Shown: positions 7,637 to 15,602 of the stretch, one piece after another
How the letters are laid out: the number at the start of each line of letters is the position of its first letter
How positions within the stretch are numbered: the stretch's first letter is position 1
Assembly: GCA_905215015.1 (NCBI GenBank)
Contig: CAJMOS010000058.1
Coordinates: 1-18,304 of the forward strand
Length of the DNA: 18,304 bases
Origin: an uncultured bacterium
GTDB taxonomy: Bacteria; Spirochaetota; Spirochaetia; Sphaerochaetales; Sphaerochaetaceae
Direction of reading: 5' to 3'
Program-made: the position numbers and the translations under genes
The notes under the pieces: generated by a model
Databases searched by the model: none
Told to the model about the DNA's origin: nothing
The model's input: the letters and a program-made list of their open reading frames with translations, nothing else

Positions 7637-8571
7637 TGCGGCCGTTTTTGGCCTTGGTCCTGGCCCTTTGCCTGCTCTCTCCGTTGGGAGCGCTCTCCGT
7701 GCGGGTCGACGCCGCTGGCGCCCCACAGGCGGAGCGGGTTGTCGCCCTGGCGGTTCGCCATGCGGCCGAGGGGCTGGAGGGCGAGGACCTGCTGGTGACC
7801 CTTTCCTCGTTCAGCCAGGATGATTCGGTCACCAGCCTTGAGGTGACGCTCCGTGCGGGCGGAAACTCGATTGTCGAGCGTCCCCTTGTCGCCACCAGCG
7901 GGTGGGAAGGGCGGCTAGGCAAGTTGCTGGAGAGCCAGCTTTCCTATGATTTGCTGTTGCTGTATCCTCCCGCGTCGAACGCCGTGGTGTTGGAGGAACT
8001 CTATCTTGCCCGTCCCGTCGAGGGTTTCACCTTCAAGCCGGGACAGGTCTGCCAGAGTAGGAGCGTGGAAGGACGGACAGGCCTCTTGGTAGCCCGTGAT
8101 GTCCATGAGGAGGTGGTCCGCTTTGACGCCCTCAGCGATCACGGAATCCGGCTTGGACAGGAACTTGTCCCGGCCAGCGGGCAGAGCGTGGAGGGCTGGT
8201 ACAGCGTTTTCCCCCGTGGGGGAGAGATTGCTTGGAGCCTTTCCTGGCCGTATCCTTTCCAGCTTTCCCTCGCGTTGGCTGGCATCGACGGACACTTGCT
8301 TTTCGAGGCGGGGCTTGAGAAGCTCTGGCCTCTTTCCAGCGTCAGCCATGCCTGGTTCCTTCGCAACAGCTCGATTGGCGCGGCGGTGAGGATGGGAATC
8401 GCCTCACCCTTCGCCATCGGGGCGAGCGCGTCGGTCACCTGGCGGACGATGGTGACTACCTCGGTTTCTTTCGCGGTCAGCGGGAGATTGCTATACTATG
8501 GGAACCAAGAGGAGAAGCGGGCATGGCAGGACGGATATCAGCTTTTGTGCGGCGTTGGATACCACTGGTAG
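7636..8571 (+). CDS. Exported protein of unknown function
   Basis: This 311-aa protein was not recognised. It starts with a clear signal peptide (MRPFLALVLALCLLSPLGALS), so it should reach the periplasm or outer membrane. No lipobox cysteine follows the hydrophobic core. An N-terminal part of about 130 residues with mixed strands and helices is followed by a possible PEGA-like or surface-exposed stretch. The last about 90 residues contain alternating hydrophobic/polar segments (SASVTWRTMV, TTSVSFAVSG) and end in an aromatic residue (GVGYHW), which is compatible with outer-membrane strands but not proof. ATG 7636 shares its A with the pepT stop. An earlier in-frame ATG (7564) would bury the signal peptide. 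Its 3' end overlaps the lipoprotein gene by 49 nt, so the two products probably act together. Confidence 0.75.
   Translation: MRPFLALVLALCLLSPLGALSVRVDAAGAPQAERVVALAVRHAAEGLEGEDLLVTLSSFSQDDSVTSLEVTLRAGGNSIVERPLVATSGWEGRLGKLLESQLSYDLLLLYPPASNAVVLEELYLARPVEGFTFKPGQVCQSRSVEGRTGLLVARDVHEEVVRFDALSDHGIRLGQELVPASGQSVEGWYSVFPRGGEIAWSLSWPYPFQLSLALAGIDGHLLFEAGLEKLWPLSSVSHAWFLRNSSIGAAVRMGIASPFAIGASASVTWRTMVTTSVSFAVSGRLLYYGNQEEKRAWQDGYQLLCGVGYHW
8489..8515 (+). promoter_or_regulatory. Candidate extended -10 promoter and ribosome-binding site inside the preceding gene
   Basis: TGCTATACT (8489-8497) is an extended -10 element with a TATACT core (5 of 6 matches). No convincing -35 box is seen. AGAGGAG at 8509-8515 is a strong ribosome-binding site 7 nt before ATG 8523. 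The lipoprotein may therefore also be expressed independently of pepT. Confidence 0.4.
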
Positions 8572-9869
8572 TCCTTCTTTTGCTTTCCTGCCTCACTGGT
8601 TGCAAGGTGCTTGACGGCACGTCGTTTCGCCCTTCGTGGGTCAGCCATCCGATTTCCCGGCAGGGGGTGACTGCATTTGTCGGCCATGGAAGCGACTCCA
8701 ACAGTTTCAACGCCCGCCTCGAGGCGCTTTCCGATATCCTTTCCCAGCTTTCCGACTCGCTGGGGGAGGATGTCACGGTCAGCGGATGGCGCACCTTCTC
8801 TACCACCGGCAAGGTGCCCGACTATGACCTGAGCGTGGTCAGGGAGTTCGAGAGCGGTCCGGACATCTGGTTGATGGCGGAGGCAAGCACCAGCGCCATC
8901 GAGTCCCGCAGGACCAATTTGCAGAAGGCGAAGATCCAGCAGGACGCACTGGTCAAGGAGATGATGGAGGATGTGGACGAGGCCTATCGCAACAACCGGG
9001 ACGTCGTCGCGATTTCCACGTTGCTCGACGCGATCTACGCCTGCGCCACCCAGCCGTCCTCGTACGACGTGCAGGGTTTGGTGAAGCTTGCCGTCTCTTA
9101 CATGAACGCGATACGGATTTCTCTTTCCAAACGAGACCCACGCGGACCGAAGGTAGTGGTCAAGGTGCGTCGCCGCCAGATCTTGTTCAACCCGAAGGTG
9201 GTGGGCGCTTCGATCAGGGCCACCTTCGACGCTACCGATGTCTGGGGGAATTCCCGTACCGACTCGTTGCTTTTCGGATCCGGGGAGCGGGGGCAGTTCC
9301 AGTTCGTTCCCTACAGCGTGGCGATCAGCGACAAGGGCTCGATTGTCTTCTCTCTGGATGTCGCCGACAAGCTGGACCGATTGCGTCCGGTGCTGGATGC
9401 CGGCCTTTACGCGTCCCTCGATGCCGCCTATCAGTCCAGCCAGGTCTCTTTCCCTTACGCTCGGGTCAGCAAGTACAGCGGTTCTGCCATGCTGGTGGGG
9501 GTCGTCAATGCGGGTCCCTTCGACAGTGGGCGGGTCGAAGCGTCGCTTTCCAGCTGGCTGCTGGGCAAGGGAGTCGACTCCACGGTCGTCAAGCTTGACG
9601 GGGAGATGGACGAGGAGGCGCTCCGGCTGGTACATCGGAAGAACCCCGGGGCGACCTATCTGCTTTCCATGGAAATCCGCGAGGAAGGAAAGGCCGAGGT
9701 TTCGGATATTTCCCTTTGGATTGTCACCGGGAACATCCAGCTCTGGAACCTGCAAAGCCTGAGCCTGGTCGACCAGAGCGGGGAGATGACGCTGGTTGAG
9801 GAGTCCTTGGAGGATGCCTACCAGCAGGTCCTCCAAGTGGTTACCGACCGTTTCTCGGAGTATCTGTAG
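8523..9869 (+). CDS. Lipoprotein, LPP20-like N-terminal region
   Basis: This 448-aa protein has a lipoprotein signal: RR near residue 10, a leucine-rich core, and the lipobox LTGC with C27 as the lipidated residue. Just after it, PSWVSH, then FVGHGS, then a helix ARLEALSDILSQLSDSLG resembles the LPP20 pattern (PxWV, a VGxG turn, and an alanine-rich helix). The C-terminal part (about 330-448) has strands such as GATYLLSMEI and LWIVTGNIQLWNL that recall CsgG/LpoB-type domains; this second resemblance is weak. The start overlaps the upstream gene by 49 nt, but the ribosome-binding site and complete signal peptide make it convincing. The 3' end overlaps nfo on the other strand by 29 nt. The role is unknown; an envelope-associated function together with the preceding exported protein is inferred. 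Confidence 0.75.
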   Translation: MAGRISAFVRRWIPLVVLLLLSCLTGCKVLDGTSFRPSWVSHPISRQGVTAFVGHGSDSNSFNARLEALSDILSQLSDSLGEDVTVSGWRTFSTTGKVPDYDLSVVREFESGPDIWLMAEASTSAIESRRTNLQKAKIQQDALVKEMMEDVDEAYRNNRDVVAISTLLDAIYACATQPSSYDVQGLVKLAVSYMNAIRISLSKRDPRGPKVVVKVRRRQILFNPKVVGASIRATFDATDVWGNSRTDSLLFGSGERGQFQFVPYSVAISDKGSIVFSLDVADKLDRLRPVLDAGLYASLDAAYQSSQVSFPYARVSKYSGSAMLVGVVNAGPFDSGRVEASLSSWLLGKGVDSTVVKLDGEMDEEALRLVHRKNPGATYLLSMEIREEGKAEVSDISLWIVTGNIQLWNLQSLSLVDQSGEMTLVEESLEDAYQQVLQVVTDRFSEYL

Positions 9870-10737
9870 CGGTTTCATCGGTGCACTGGCTCCGCAGCCA
9901 GGCGATTTCTTCCTTCCATTGCCTGGGAGCGGGATTCTTCTCCTCCACAGGGGTCTCGAGGATCAGCGGGATGCCACTGACGCGCGGATCCTTGGCAATC
10001 AAGGCGAAGGGGACCAGCCCGATTTCCCCTTTGCCCAATGCGGCGTGTCGGTCGACATGGCTGGCAAGCTTTCCCTGCGAGTCGTTCAGGTGCATGCCCT
10101 CCAGTTTCCCGAATCCGATGACCTCGCCGAATTTCTCCATCGTCTGTTCGTATCCTTGCGGGGTGCGGATGTCGTAACCGGCGGCAAAGCAATGGCAGGT
10201 ATCGATGCAGACTCCGAGCCGCTGGGGATACGAAGAAAGGGCTATGATGTCACGGATTTCCTCGAAACATCTTCCGACGCAGCCACCTTGGCCTGCGGTG
10301 GTCTCCAGGACGGGGTGGACTTCGGGAACCTGCTCCATCGCCCGGTCAAGGCTGTCGGCGATCAGGCGTAGCTCCTCCTGCACGGAAATGCGTCCCAGAT
10401 GGCTGCCGGGGTGGACGTTCAGCTTGCGGAGTCCCAGAAGCCGGACCCGTTCCAGCTCCATGATGAAGGAGTCGACGCTTTTCCGGCGTTTTTCCGGCTC
10501 GGGGTTGCCCAAGTTGATAAGGTAGCCGGCGTGGGGAAGGATCTGGCTGGTGTCGAACCCAAACCGGGAGACGGCGCTTGTGAAGAGCTGGATGTCCTCT
10601 TCCTTGAGGGACGGGACGGTCCACTGCCGTTGGCTTTTGGTGAAAAGGGCGAAGGCGTCCGCCCCGATGGCATGGGCGTTCGCCGCCGCGTTGCATAGGC
10701 CTTTCGCCACGCTGGTATGGGCTCCAAAGTGATGCAT
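9841..10737 (-). CDS. nfo: Endonuclease IV (AP endonuclease)
   Basis: This 298-aa enzyme cuts 5' of abasic sites in base-excision repair. All nine trinuclear-zinc ligands known from E. coli Nfo occur at the same residue numbers: H69, H109, E145, D179, H182, H216, D229, H231 and E261. They sit in the motifs PHAGYLINLG, NVHPGS, LETTAGQG, DTCHCFAAGYD, HLNDS, DRHAALG and LETP. The start MHHFGAHTS aligns with the family start, and an in-frame TAG lies one codon upstream of the ATG, fixing it. The ribosome-binding site is poor (AGG only). The last 29 bases overlap the lipoprotein gene tail to tail, and the start is 72 bp from the divergent M16 protease. Confidence 0.97.
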   Translation of the reverse strand: MHHFGAHTSVAKGLCNAAANAHAIGADAFALFTKSQRQWTVPSLKEEDIQLFTSAVSRFGFDTSQILPHAGYLINLGNPEPEKRRKSVDSFIMELERVRLLGLRKLNVHPGSHLGRISVQEELRLIADSLDRAMEQVPEVHPVLETTAGQGGCVGRCFEEIRDIIALSSYPQRLGVCIDTCHCFAAGYDIRTPQGYEQTMEKFGEVIGFGKLEGMHLNDSQGKLASHVDRHAALGKGEIGLVPFALIAKDPRVSGIPLILETPVEEKNPAPRQWKEEIAWLRSQCTDETATDTPRNGR

Positions 10738-10772
10738 AGCCTAGCATGGCCCTTTCCGCCGGTTTCCGCAAG

Positions 10773-10801
10773 TTGCCAAATAGACGACTTTCGGGTACGG
10801 T
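10773..10801 (+). promoter_or_regulatory. Weak candidate promoter for the M16 protease
   Basis: TTGCCA (10773-10778, 5 of 6 matches) is 17 bp from TACGGT (10796-10801, only 3 of 6). It would place the transcript start about 2 nt before ATG 10810, giving a leaderless message. That agrees with the lack of any ribosome-binding site there. Confidence 0.3.
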
Positions 10802-10809
10802 TACGCTAT

Positions 10810-13704
10810 ATGAATCAACCAGTTGTTGGCGACTGTATCGCCCACTTCACGCTGCAAGAGGTACGTCCTCTCGCAGAATACCAGGCAGTCGGATACCGTT
10901 TCGTCCATGCCAGCGGCATGGAAGTCTGTTTTGTGGAAAACGAGGACAACGAGCAGTTTTTCAGCTTTGTCTTCCGCACCATCCCTGAGGACGATACCGG
11001 GGTCGCCCACGTTCTCGAACACAGCACCTTGAGCGGTTCCCGCCGCTATCCGGTCCACGACCCCTTCATCACCCTGGACAAATCGAGCGTCAACACCTAC
11101 ATGAACGCCATGACCTATCCGGACAAGACCATCTACCTGGCATCCAGTCCGCTTTCCAAGGACTTCGACAACCTGCTGGACGTCTATGCCGATGCCGTTT
11201 TCGCCCCATTGCTCCGCAAGGAGACCTTCGAGCAGGAAGGGGTGCGCCTGGTTGACGATGGAGAGGGGGGCCACTGGGAAGGGGTGGTGTTCAACGAGAT
11301 GCTCGGCTCGGCCAACGACCATGACTCCATCGTCGCCCGAGGTGTCAGCCGGAGCCTCTTTCCCGATACCTGCTACGCCTATGAGTCGGGAGGAAACCCC
11401 ACCTCGATAGTCGACCTTTCCTGGGAGCGGTACAAGGAGTTCTACCGGAACCACTATGCCAGTGGCAACTGCCGGCTTCTGGTCTACGGGAACAATGACA
11501 TGCGGAAGATCCTCCATATGCTGGATGAGCGTTACCTGCATGACGCCCCGTACACGGAGGCGCTTCCGGCTCCCCGGCGCAGCACCACCTGGAAACCGGA
11601 CGCCAGGGCCTGCTTCCTGGCCCCGAAGGAAGAGGGAGGCAGGCGTGGTGATGCCTCGGTGGTCCTTGGCTGGGCTACCGAACCAGCCGACGACAGCCTG
11701 TCGATCCTGACCCTGAACACCATCGTCGACCTGTTGCTGGACGACCCGAGCTGTCCTTTGTACAAGGCGTTGCTGGACAGCGGCCTTGCCGAGGACATTT
11801 CCCCGGAGAGCGGCATGATCGCCGATTTGCGCGACATGACCTTCCTGGTCGGTTTCAAGGGAATCGATCCGGCCCGCGCCGATGAGGCGGAGCAGGTGAT
11901 CCTTGCCAGCTTGGAACGGATTTGCCAAGAGGGGATTGGTCGCGAGGCGATCGAAAGCAGCCTGAAGCGCGCCCGCTTCAAGCAACAGGAGATTACCGGC
12001 AGCGTGCCGATGGGGTTACGGATCCTCAGCCGTTCGATCCATGGGTGGATGGACGGCAAGGGGCCCTTCGCCACGATGGAGGCTTTCCCGGTTCTCGACC
12101 GGCTGGAAAAGGAAATCGCGAAGGATCGCCGCTACTTCGAGCACTGGATCGAGAAGCACCTGCTCGCGAACCATCACCGGGTGCTGGTCAGCGTCGTGCC
12201 CGACGAGCGCTATCTCGCCGACCAGAAGCATGCGCTGGCGGAGAAGGCCCGTGCCGCCTTGTGTGAGGAAACAAAGGAGGAGAACCGTCGTTTCCAGGCC
12301 TTTGAGGACACGGCTGACGATCCCCAAGTGTTGGCGACACTACCCCATCTTTCCCTTTCCGACCTTCCACTGGATATTGTTCCGGACGCCTATGAAGAGC
12401 GAAGCGTGGCTGGAGTGCCGCTCTGGTGGCGGAAGCAGTTCACCTGTGGCATCGACTATGTGACGCTGGCTGTCGATGTCTCCGACTTTACCGAGGAGGA
12501 ATATCTTCCGCTGACCCTCTACAGCCGGTTGCTGACCATGACCGGTTGCGGGGGGTTGGACAGCAGGGGGGTGAGCCTTGCCCTCAAGCGCCTCTTCGGC
12601 GGCTTCAACGTGGTCACCGACAGCGCGAGCGACATACGCGATCGGACCAATCGCGGCTGGTTCTTCGTCCAGATGGGATTCCTCAGCCAGGATCGTGACG
12701 AGGCGCTGGACTTTGCCGCGCGCCTTCTTCTGGGTGCCGACCTTGCGGATCCTGCGCGGATCAAGGTGGCGCTGGGCGACCTGAAGGGGGACTTTGCCGA
12801 CAGCATCACCTACAACGCGACTCTCTTCGCCACCCAGTGCGCCTCATCGTTCTTCACCGAAGCCTCACAGGATGCCGAACGGCTTGGTGGCATCGCCCAG
12901 TGGAATTGGCTGGCCGGTATCAAGGAATCGGATTACGCCGTTCTTGGAAAGAGGATGCTCGGAATCCGGAACCTGCTCTGCCAGCGTGGCAGGTTGGTGG
13001 TCGGCGCCACCGGTGGCGACAGTACCTTGGTGGACGCCCTTTCCCGTTTCCTTGGGCATTTCCCCGCTGGGCGTAGCCGTGAGGCGGGCCGTCCGTTCAC
13101 GCTTCTCCGGCCTGATGAGCACCTGCAGCGGGTATTCGCCCTTCCGAGCAACGTCGCCTATACCAGCCAGGTCTGCAGGACTCCGGAGACGACCGACCGC
13201 CTGCAGGTGGCTCAGACACTGCTCAGCCAGATGCTGGCGACCGGGTGTTTGTGGAACCTGGTGCGCATGCGTGGGGGAGCCTATGGCGTTGATGCCAGGC
13301 CGGATTTGATGGAGCGGCTTTTTGTCTTTTCCTCCTACCGCGACCCGCGGATCACCGCGTCGTTGGAGGATTATCGCAAAAGCCTGGAGGCGCAGGCCTC
13401 GCATCCGGCCGACCCTTCCGAGCTGGAGAAGGCGAAGATTTCGTATGTCGGCATCGAGTTGCGGCCGAAGGGGCCGAATCAGGATTTGGGCACCTTTTTC
13501 CGCCGCAAGCTCTATGGATATGACGAGATGCTTCGGGCAAAGCGTCGTTCCGACTTGGTCTCGATTTCCCCGGAGGAAATCCAAGAGGGTGCCCGCGTGC
13601 TGGCCGAATCCCTTTCCAAGAGTGACGCGACAGTGGTGTTCGCCTCGTCTGCCAGACTGCGCCAGGAGTTTCCTGGCTGCGTGGTGGAGCGGCTTCCGCT
13701 CTGA
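10810..13704 (+). CDS. M16C zinc metalloprotease (presequence protease/PreP-like)
   Basis: This 964-aa protein is a full-length pitrilysin-family peptidase with both M16 halves, as in PreP and falcilysin, which degrade peptides inside a closed chamber. The inverted zinc motif is HVLEH (67-71: H67, catalytic E70, H71), with the distal glutamate in VVFNEM at E163. The surrounding RTIPEDDTGV and STLSGSRRYPVHDPF are typical of M16C. The C-terminal RGGAYG (821-826) supplies the Arg/Tyr pair of the second half. There is no signal peptide, so it is probably cytoplasmic. An in-frame ATG at 10717 would extend it by 31 residues across the nfo start; 10810 is preferred because family similarity begins just after it. 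Neither start has a ribosome-binding site. The phosphatase-family gene follows after 10 nt. Confidence 0.9.
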   Translation: MNQPVVGDCIAHFTLQEVRPLAEYQAVGYRFVHASGMEVCFVENEDNEQFFSFVFRTIPEDDTGVAHVLEHSTLSGSRRYPVHDPFITLDKSSVNTYMNAMTYPDKTIYLASSPLSKDFDNLLDVYADAVFAPLLRKETFEQEGVRLVDDGEGGHWEGVVFNEMLGSANDHDSIVARGVSRSLFPDTCYAYESGGNPTSIVDLSWERYKEFYRNHYASGNCRLLVYGNNDMRKILHMLDERYLHDAPYTEALPAPRRSTTWKPDARACFLAPKEEGGRRGDASVVLGWATEPADDSLSILTLNTIVDLLLDDPSCPLYKALLDSGLAEDISPESGMIADLRDMTFLVGFKGIDPARADEAEQVILASLERICQEGIGREAIESSLKRARFKQQEITGSVPMGLRILSRSIHGWMDGKGPFATMEAFPVLDRLEKEIAKDRRYFEHWIEKHLLANHHRVLVSVVPDERYLADQKHALAEKARAALCEETKEENRRFQAFEDTADDPQVLATLPHLSLSDLPLDIVPDAYEERSVAGVPLWWRKQFTCGIDYVTLAVDVSDFTEEEYLPLTLYSRLLTMTGCGGLDSRGVSLALKRLFGGFNVVTDSASDIRDRTNRGWFFVQMGFLSQDRDEALDFAARLLLGADLADPARIKVALGDLKGDFADSITYNATLFATQCASSFFTEASQDAERLGGIAQWNWLAGIKESDYAVLGKRMLGIRNLLCQRGRLVVGATGGDSTLVDALSRFLGHFPAGRSREAGRPFTLLRPDEHLQRVFALPSNVAYTSQVCRTPETTDRLQVAQTLLSQMLATGCLWNLVRMRGGAYGVDARPDLMERLFVFSSYRDPRITASLEDYRKSLEAQASHPADPSELEKAKISYVGIELRPKGPNQDLGTFFRRKLYGYDEMLRAKRRSDLVSISPEEIQEGARVLAESLSKSDATVVFASSARLRQEFPGCVVERLPL

Positions 13705-13714
13705 AGGGGGAATC

Positions 13715-14308
13715 ATGTACCTGTTTACCGTACGCCATGGCGAAAGCGAGTGGAATGTCCGGCGGAAGATCTGCGGGATGGTGGACGTCTCCCTTACCGA
13801 GAAGGGGTGGGAGCAGGCGCGCGAGGCGGCGAGGATCCTGAAGGAGCACCAGCAGGAGAACCAGATCAGGCATATCCTGGTCTCGCCGATGCTGAGGGCG
13901 CGGCAGACAGCCAGCTGCATCGAGGAGGCGCTTTCCTTGACAGCTGTCCTTGAGCCGAGGATCCACGAGATTGATTTCGGTGACTTGGAGGGAGTCAGAT
14001 ATGACGACCCGCGCTACCAGGAACGCAGGTCGGACCCGTTCAACCGCTTTCCGGGAGGGGAATCGTTGGTGGACGTTGCTGCCAGGCTTTACCAGGTCAT
14101 CGACACCCTGCCGGAACGCTTCCATGGGGAGAATGTCCTGTGGGTCTGCCATGGGATGATGAGCAGGTTGACGGCAACCTATTTCAGCAGCTATACCTTC
14201 CAGGCCTTCCAGGACATCCGCATCCGCAACTGCCAGATCGTGCGCTACGACATGGCGGATGGACGCAAGGCCCATCATTCCATCAAGGATCCCGCTCAGT
14301 TCGGGTAA
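13715..14308 (+). CDS. Histidine phosphatase (phosphoglycerate mutase family)
   Basis: This 197-aa cytoplasmic protein belongs to the branch-1 histidine phosphatase superfamily. RHGE (7-10) carries the phospho-accepting H8. RARQT (61-65), E85 in EIDFGDLEG, and H146 in CHG complete the active site. It is short compared with cofactor-dependent phosphoglycerate mutase (about 250 aa), so a phosphatase on a small phosphorylated metabolite (CobC/PhoE-like) is more likely than a glycolytic mutase. The substrate cannot be told from sequence. AAGGGGG (13704-13710) precedes ATG 13715, and the gene is 10 nt after the M16 protease, probably in one transcript. Its last 13 bases overlap the FAD oxidoreductase gene on the opposite strand. 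Confidence 0.9.
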   Translation: MYLFTVRHGESEWNVRRKICGMVDVSLTEKGWEQAREAARILKEHQQENQIRHILVSPMLRARQTASCIEEALSLTAVLEPRIHEIDFGDLEGVRYDDPRYQERRSDPFNRFPGGESLVDVAARLYQVIDTLPERFHGENVLWVCHGMMSRLTATYFSSYTFQAFQDIRIRNCQIVRYDMADGRKAHHSIKDPAQFG

Positions 14309-15498
14309 TGGAGAGGGATCCCCTGTTGCTGGAGCGCGTCCTGCAACATGTGGAGATTGATAGCCTCTGCCCCGCTTGATCCTTCGAGCATCAGCCTTGC
14401 TGCAGTGGCTGCCGCCTGTCCGGTCAGGGCTGCGACGGGAATTTCTCTGGTCACTTCCCACGCCCAGCCGTTTGCGCTGATGGACCGGCCGGCAGTCAGA
14501 ACGCGGTCGGCTGTTGGGCTGTACAGCGTGCCGAAAGGTATCTCGTACCATGGGCCGGGATGGATGAAATCGGGGCAGAGTCCGATCGAGTCTGGCTGGT
14601 GCTGGCAGGAGTCATCCTCGGCCAGTGTCCGCTTGCCGACGATTCTCCGGGTTTCCCGGAACTGGGGCATGGTGGGAAGAGTGGTGATATCCCTGTCCTT
14701 CCCATCCGTTTCCGCCAGCTTCCTGAGAAGCCTGCGTTGCCCTTCGCGGACCAGGAAGGTGACGTCCTCGCAGGTGGTTCCGGCGCTTCGGGAAAGCTCT
14801 GGAGGCTGGCTGGTCCCGAAAAGGTTGCTGCCGACATTGATCCATTGGTTCAGGTGCTCGACGCTCCCCTCGGCTACGGCTTGCCTTGCGTAATCCAGGG
14901 AGCTCAGGTAGGACATGTAGGTGAACCAGTTCTGCCCGGTCCTGGTTGGGATTCCCAAGCGGTCCAAAAGGATACCATCCCCCGTGGTGTCGATGACGAC
15001 ATCTCCCTGGTAGGCTCTCCTTCCATTCCTGGTCTCGACCATCACCGTCGTTCCGTCCTTGCCTTTTTTGGCATCGACGACGAGCGCCTCCATCAGCGCC
15101 TCGACCCCCTCCTTGTCCAGCAGGTCGTTCAGCGCGAGGGCGAAGATGTTGGGAGAGAAATGGAACTTGGTCCGAACCCCTTCCGGCCCGCAAAGGGGGA
15201 AACCACGCCATCGTTCATCCAGAGCCTGGTAGCCCCACTTCAGGGCAAGCTCCGCTAGCTCCTGGCTCATGCCGGCCATGATCCTGTTGCCTTTGCCGTC
15301 GTCCAGCGGTTCGTAGTATCCGACCAGTCCGCTGGTGGCCAGACCCCCGAACAGGACACGGCGTTCCAGAAGAAGCACCCGTCGAATGCCCAGCCGTTTC
15401 GCGCTGACCGCGGCGGAGATGCCTGCGACTCCCGCGCCCGCGACGATCAGGTCATAGCTTCCCGCAAGAGGGGTGATGCGCGTTTCCGTGATTTCCAT
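14296..15498 (-). CDS. FAD-dependent oxidoreductase (PF12831-type)
   Basis: This 400-aa flavoprotein shows the Rossmann fingerprint DLIVAGAGVAG (GAGVAG 21-26) with an acidic residue in LLLERR, then GGLATSG (51-57). TGDG (172-175) is followed by LGIP, and the C-terminal flavin motif is AGRSIS (336-341) with TGQAAATAA (359-367). This order is typical of the FAD_oxidored family, whose members often sit in carbohydrate-degradation loci. There is no signal peptide. ATG 15498 was chosen over an in-frame ATG 36 nt upstream (15534), because that ATG lies inside the dyad and candidate promoter. No clear ribosome-binding site precedes it. It is divergent from the ROK-family gene, and linkage suggests a shared sugar-related pathway. 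The substrate is unknown. Confidence 0.88.
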   Translation of the reverse strand: MEITETRITPLAGSYDLIVAGAGVAGISAAVSAKRLGIRRVLLLERRVLFGGLATSGLVGYYEPLDDGKGNRIMAGMSQELAELALKWGYQALDERWRGFPLCGPEGVRTKFHFSPNIFALALNDLLDKEGVEALMEALVVDAKKGKDGTTVMVETRNGRRAYQGDVVIDTTGDGILLDRLGIPTRTGQNWFTYMSYLSSLDYARQAVAEGSVEHLNQWINVGSNLFGTSQPPELSRSAGTTCEDVTFLVREGQRRLLRKLAETDGKDRDITTLPTMPQFRETRRIVGKRTLAEDDSCQHQPDSIGLCPDFIHPGPWYEIPFGTLYSPTADRVLTAGRSISANGWAWEVTREIPVAALTGQAAATAARLMLEGSSGAEAINLHMLQDALQQQGIPLHYPN

Positions 15499-15504
15499 AC
15501 ATTG

Positions 15505-15534
15505 GTTGTACCTGAATACCGGTGCGCTGCGCAA
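15505..15534 (-). promoter_or_regulatory. Weak candidate promoter for the FAD oxidoreductase
   Basis: Read on the minus strand, TTGCGC (15534-15529, 3 of 6 matches) is 18 bp from TACAAC (15510-15505, 4 of 6). The -10 ends 6 nt before the ATG, so the transcript would be nearly leaderless. The candidate dyad covers its -35 region. Confidence 0.25.
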
Positions 15535-15539
15535 TCGGT
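15518..15539. promoter_or_regulatory. Imperfect dyad between divergent FAD-oxidoreductase and ROK genes
   Basis: TGCGC and GCGCA (15523-15527 and 15529-15533) flank a single T. Outer arms ACCG (15518-15521) and CGGT (15536-15539) extend the symmetry, with a one-base offset. It lies between the two divergent starts and over the candidate minus-strand -35, as expected for an operator. No consensus was recognised. Confidence 0.4.
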
Positions 15540-15546
15540 GGTCATC

Positions 15547-15575
15547 TTGTGTTTTTAGGTGTGTTGTCGTATAAG
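15547..15575 (+). promoter_or_regulatory. Candidate promoter of the ROK gene
   Basis: TTGTGT (15547-15552, 3 of 6 matches) is 17 bp from TATAAG (15570-15575, 5 of 6). The predicted start near 15582 gives a leader of about 20 nt containing the AAAGGA ribosome-binding site (15591-15596). Confidence 0.4.
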
Positions 15576-15602
15576 GAATGTGCGGGAAGGAAAGGACGTT
15601 GT

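Noticed and set aside
8538..9878. 446-codon open frame on the minus strand opposite the lipoprotein gene
   Set aside because: It mirrors the lipoprotein frame, shows no recognisable motif or signal, and long antisense frames are expected in GC-rich coding DNA. The plus-strand gene has a signal peptide, lipobox and ribosome-binding site.
10801..11985. Long minus-strand frame inside the M16 protease gene
   Set aside because: It has no motifs and is the antisense shadow of a clear zinc-protease frame. The same reasoning applies to similar frames opposite pepT, the ABC ATPase and the 3' part of the protease.
13715..14308. Glycolytic phosphoglycerate mutase (gpmA)
   Set aside because: The protein is about 50 residues too short and has a phosphatase-like layout, so only the superfamily is supported.
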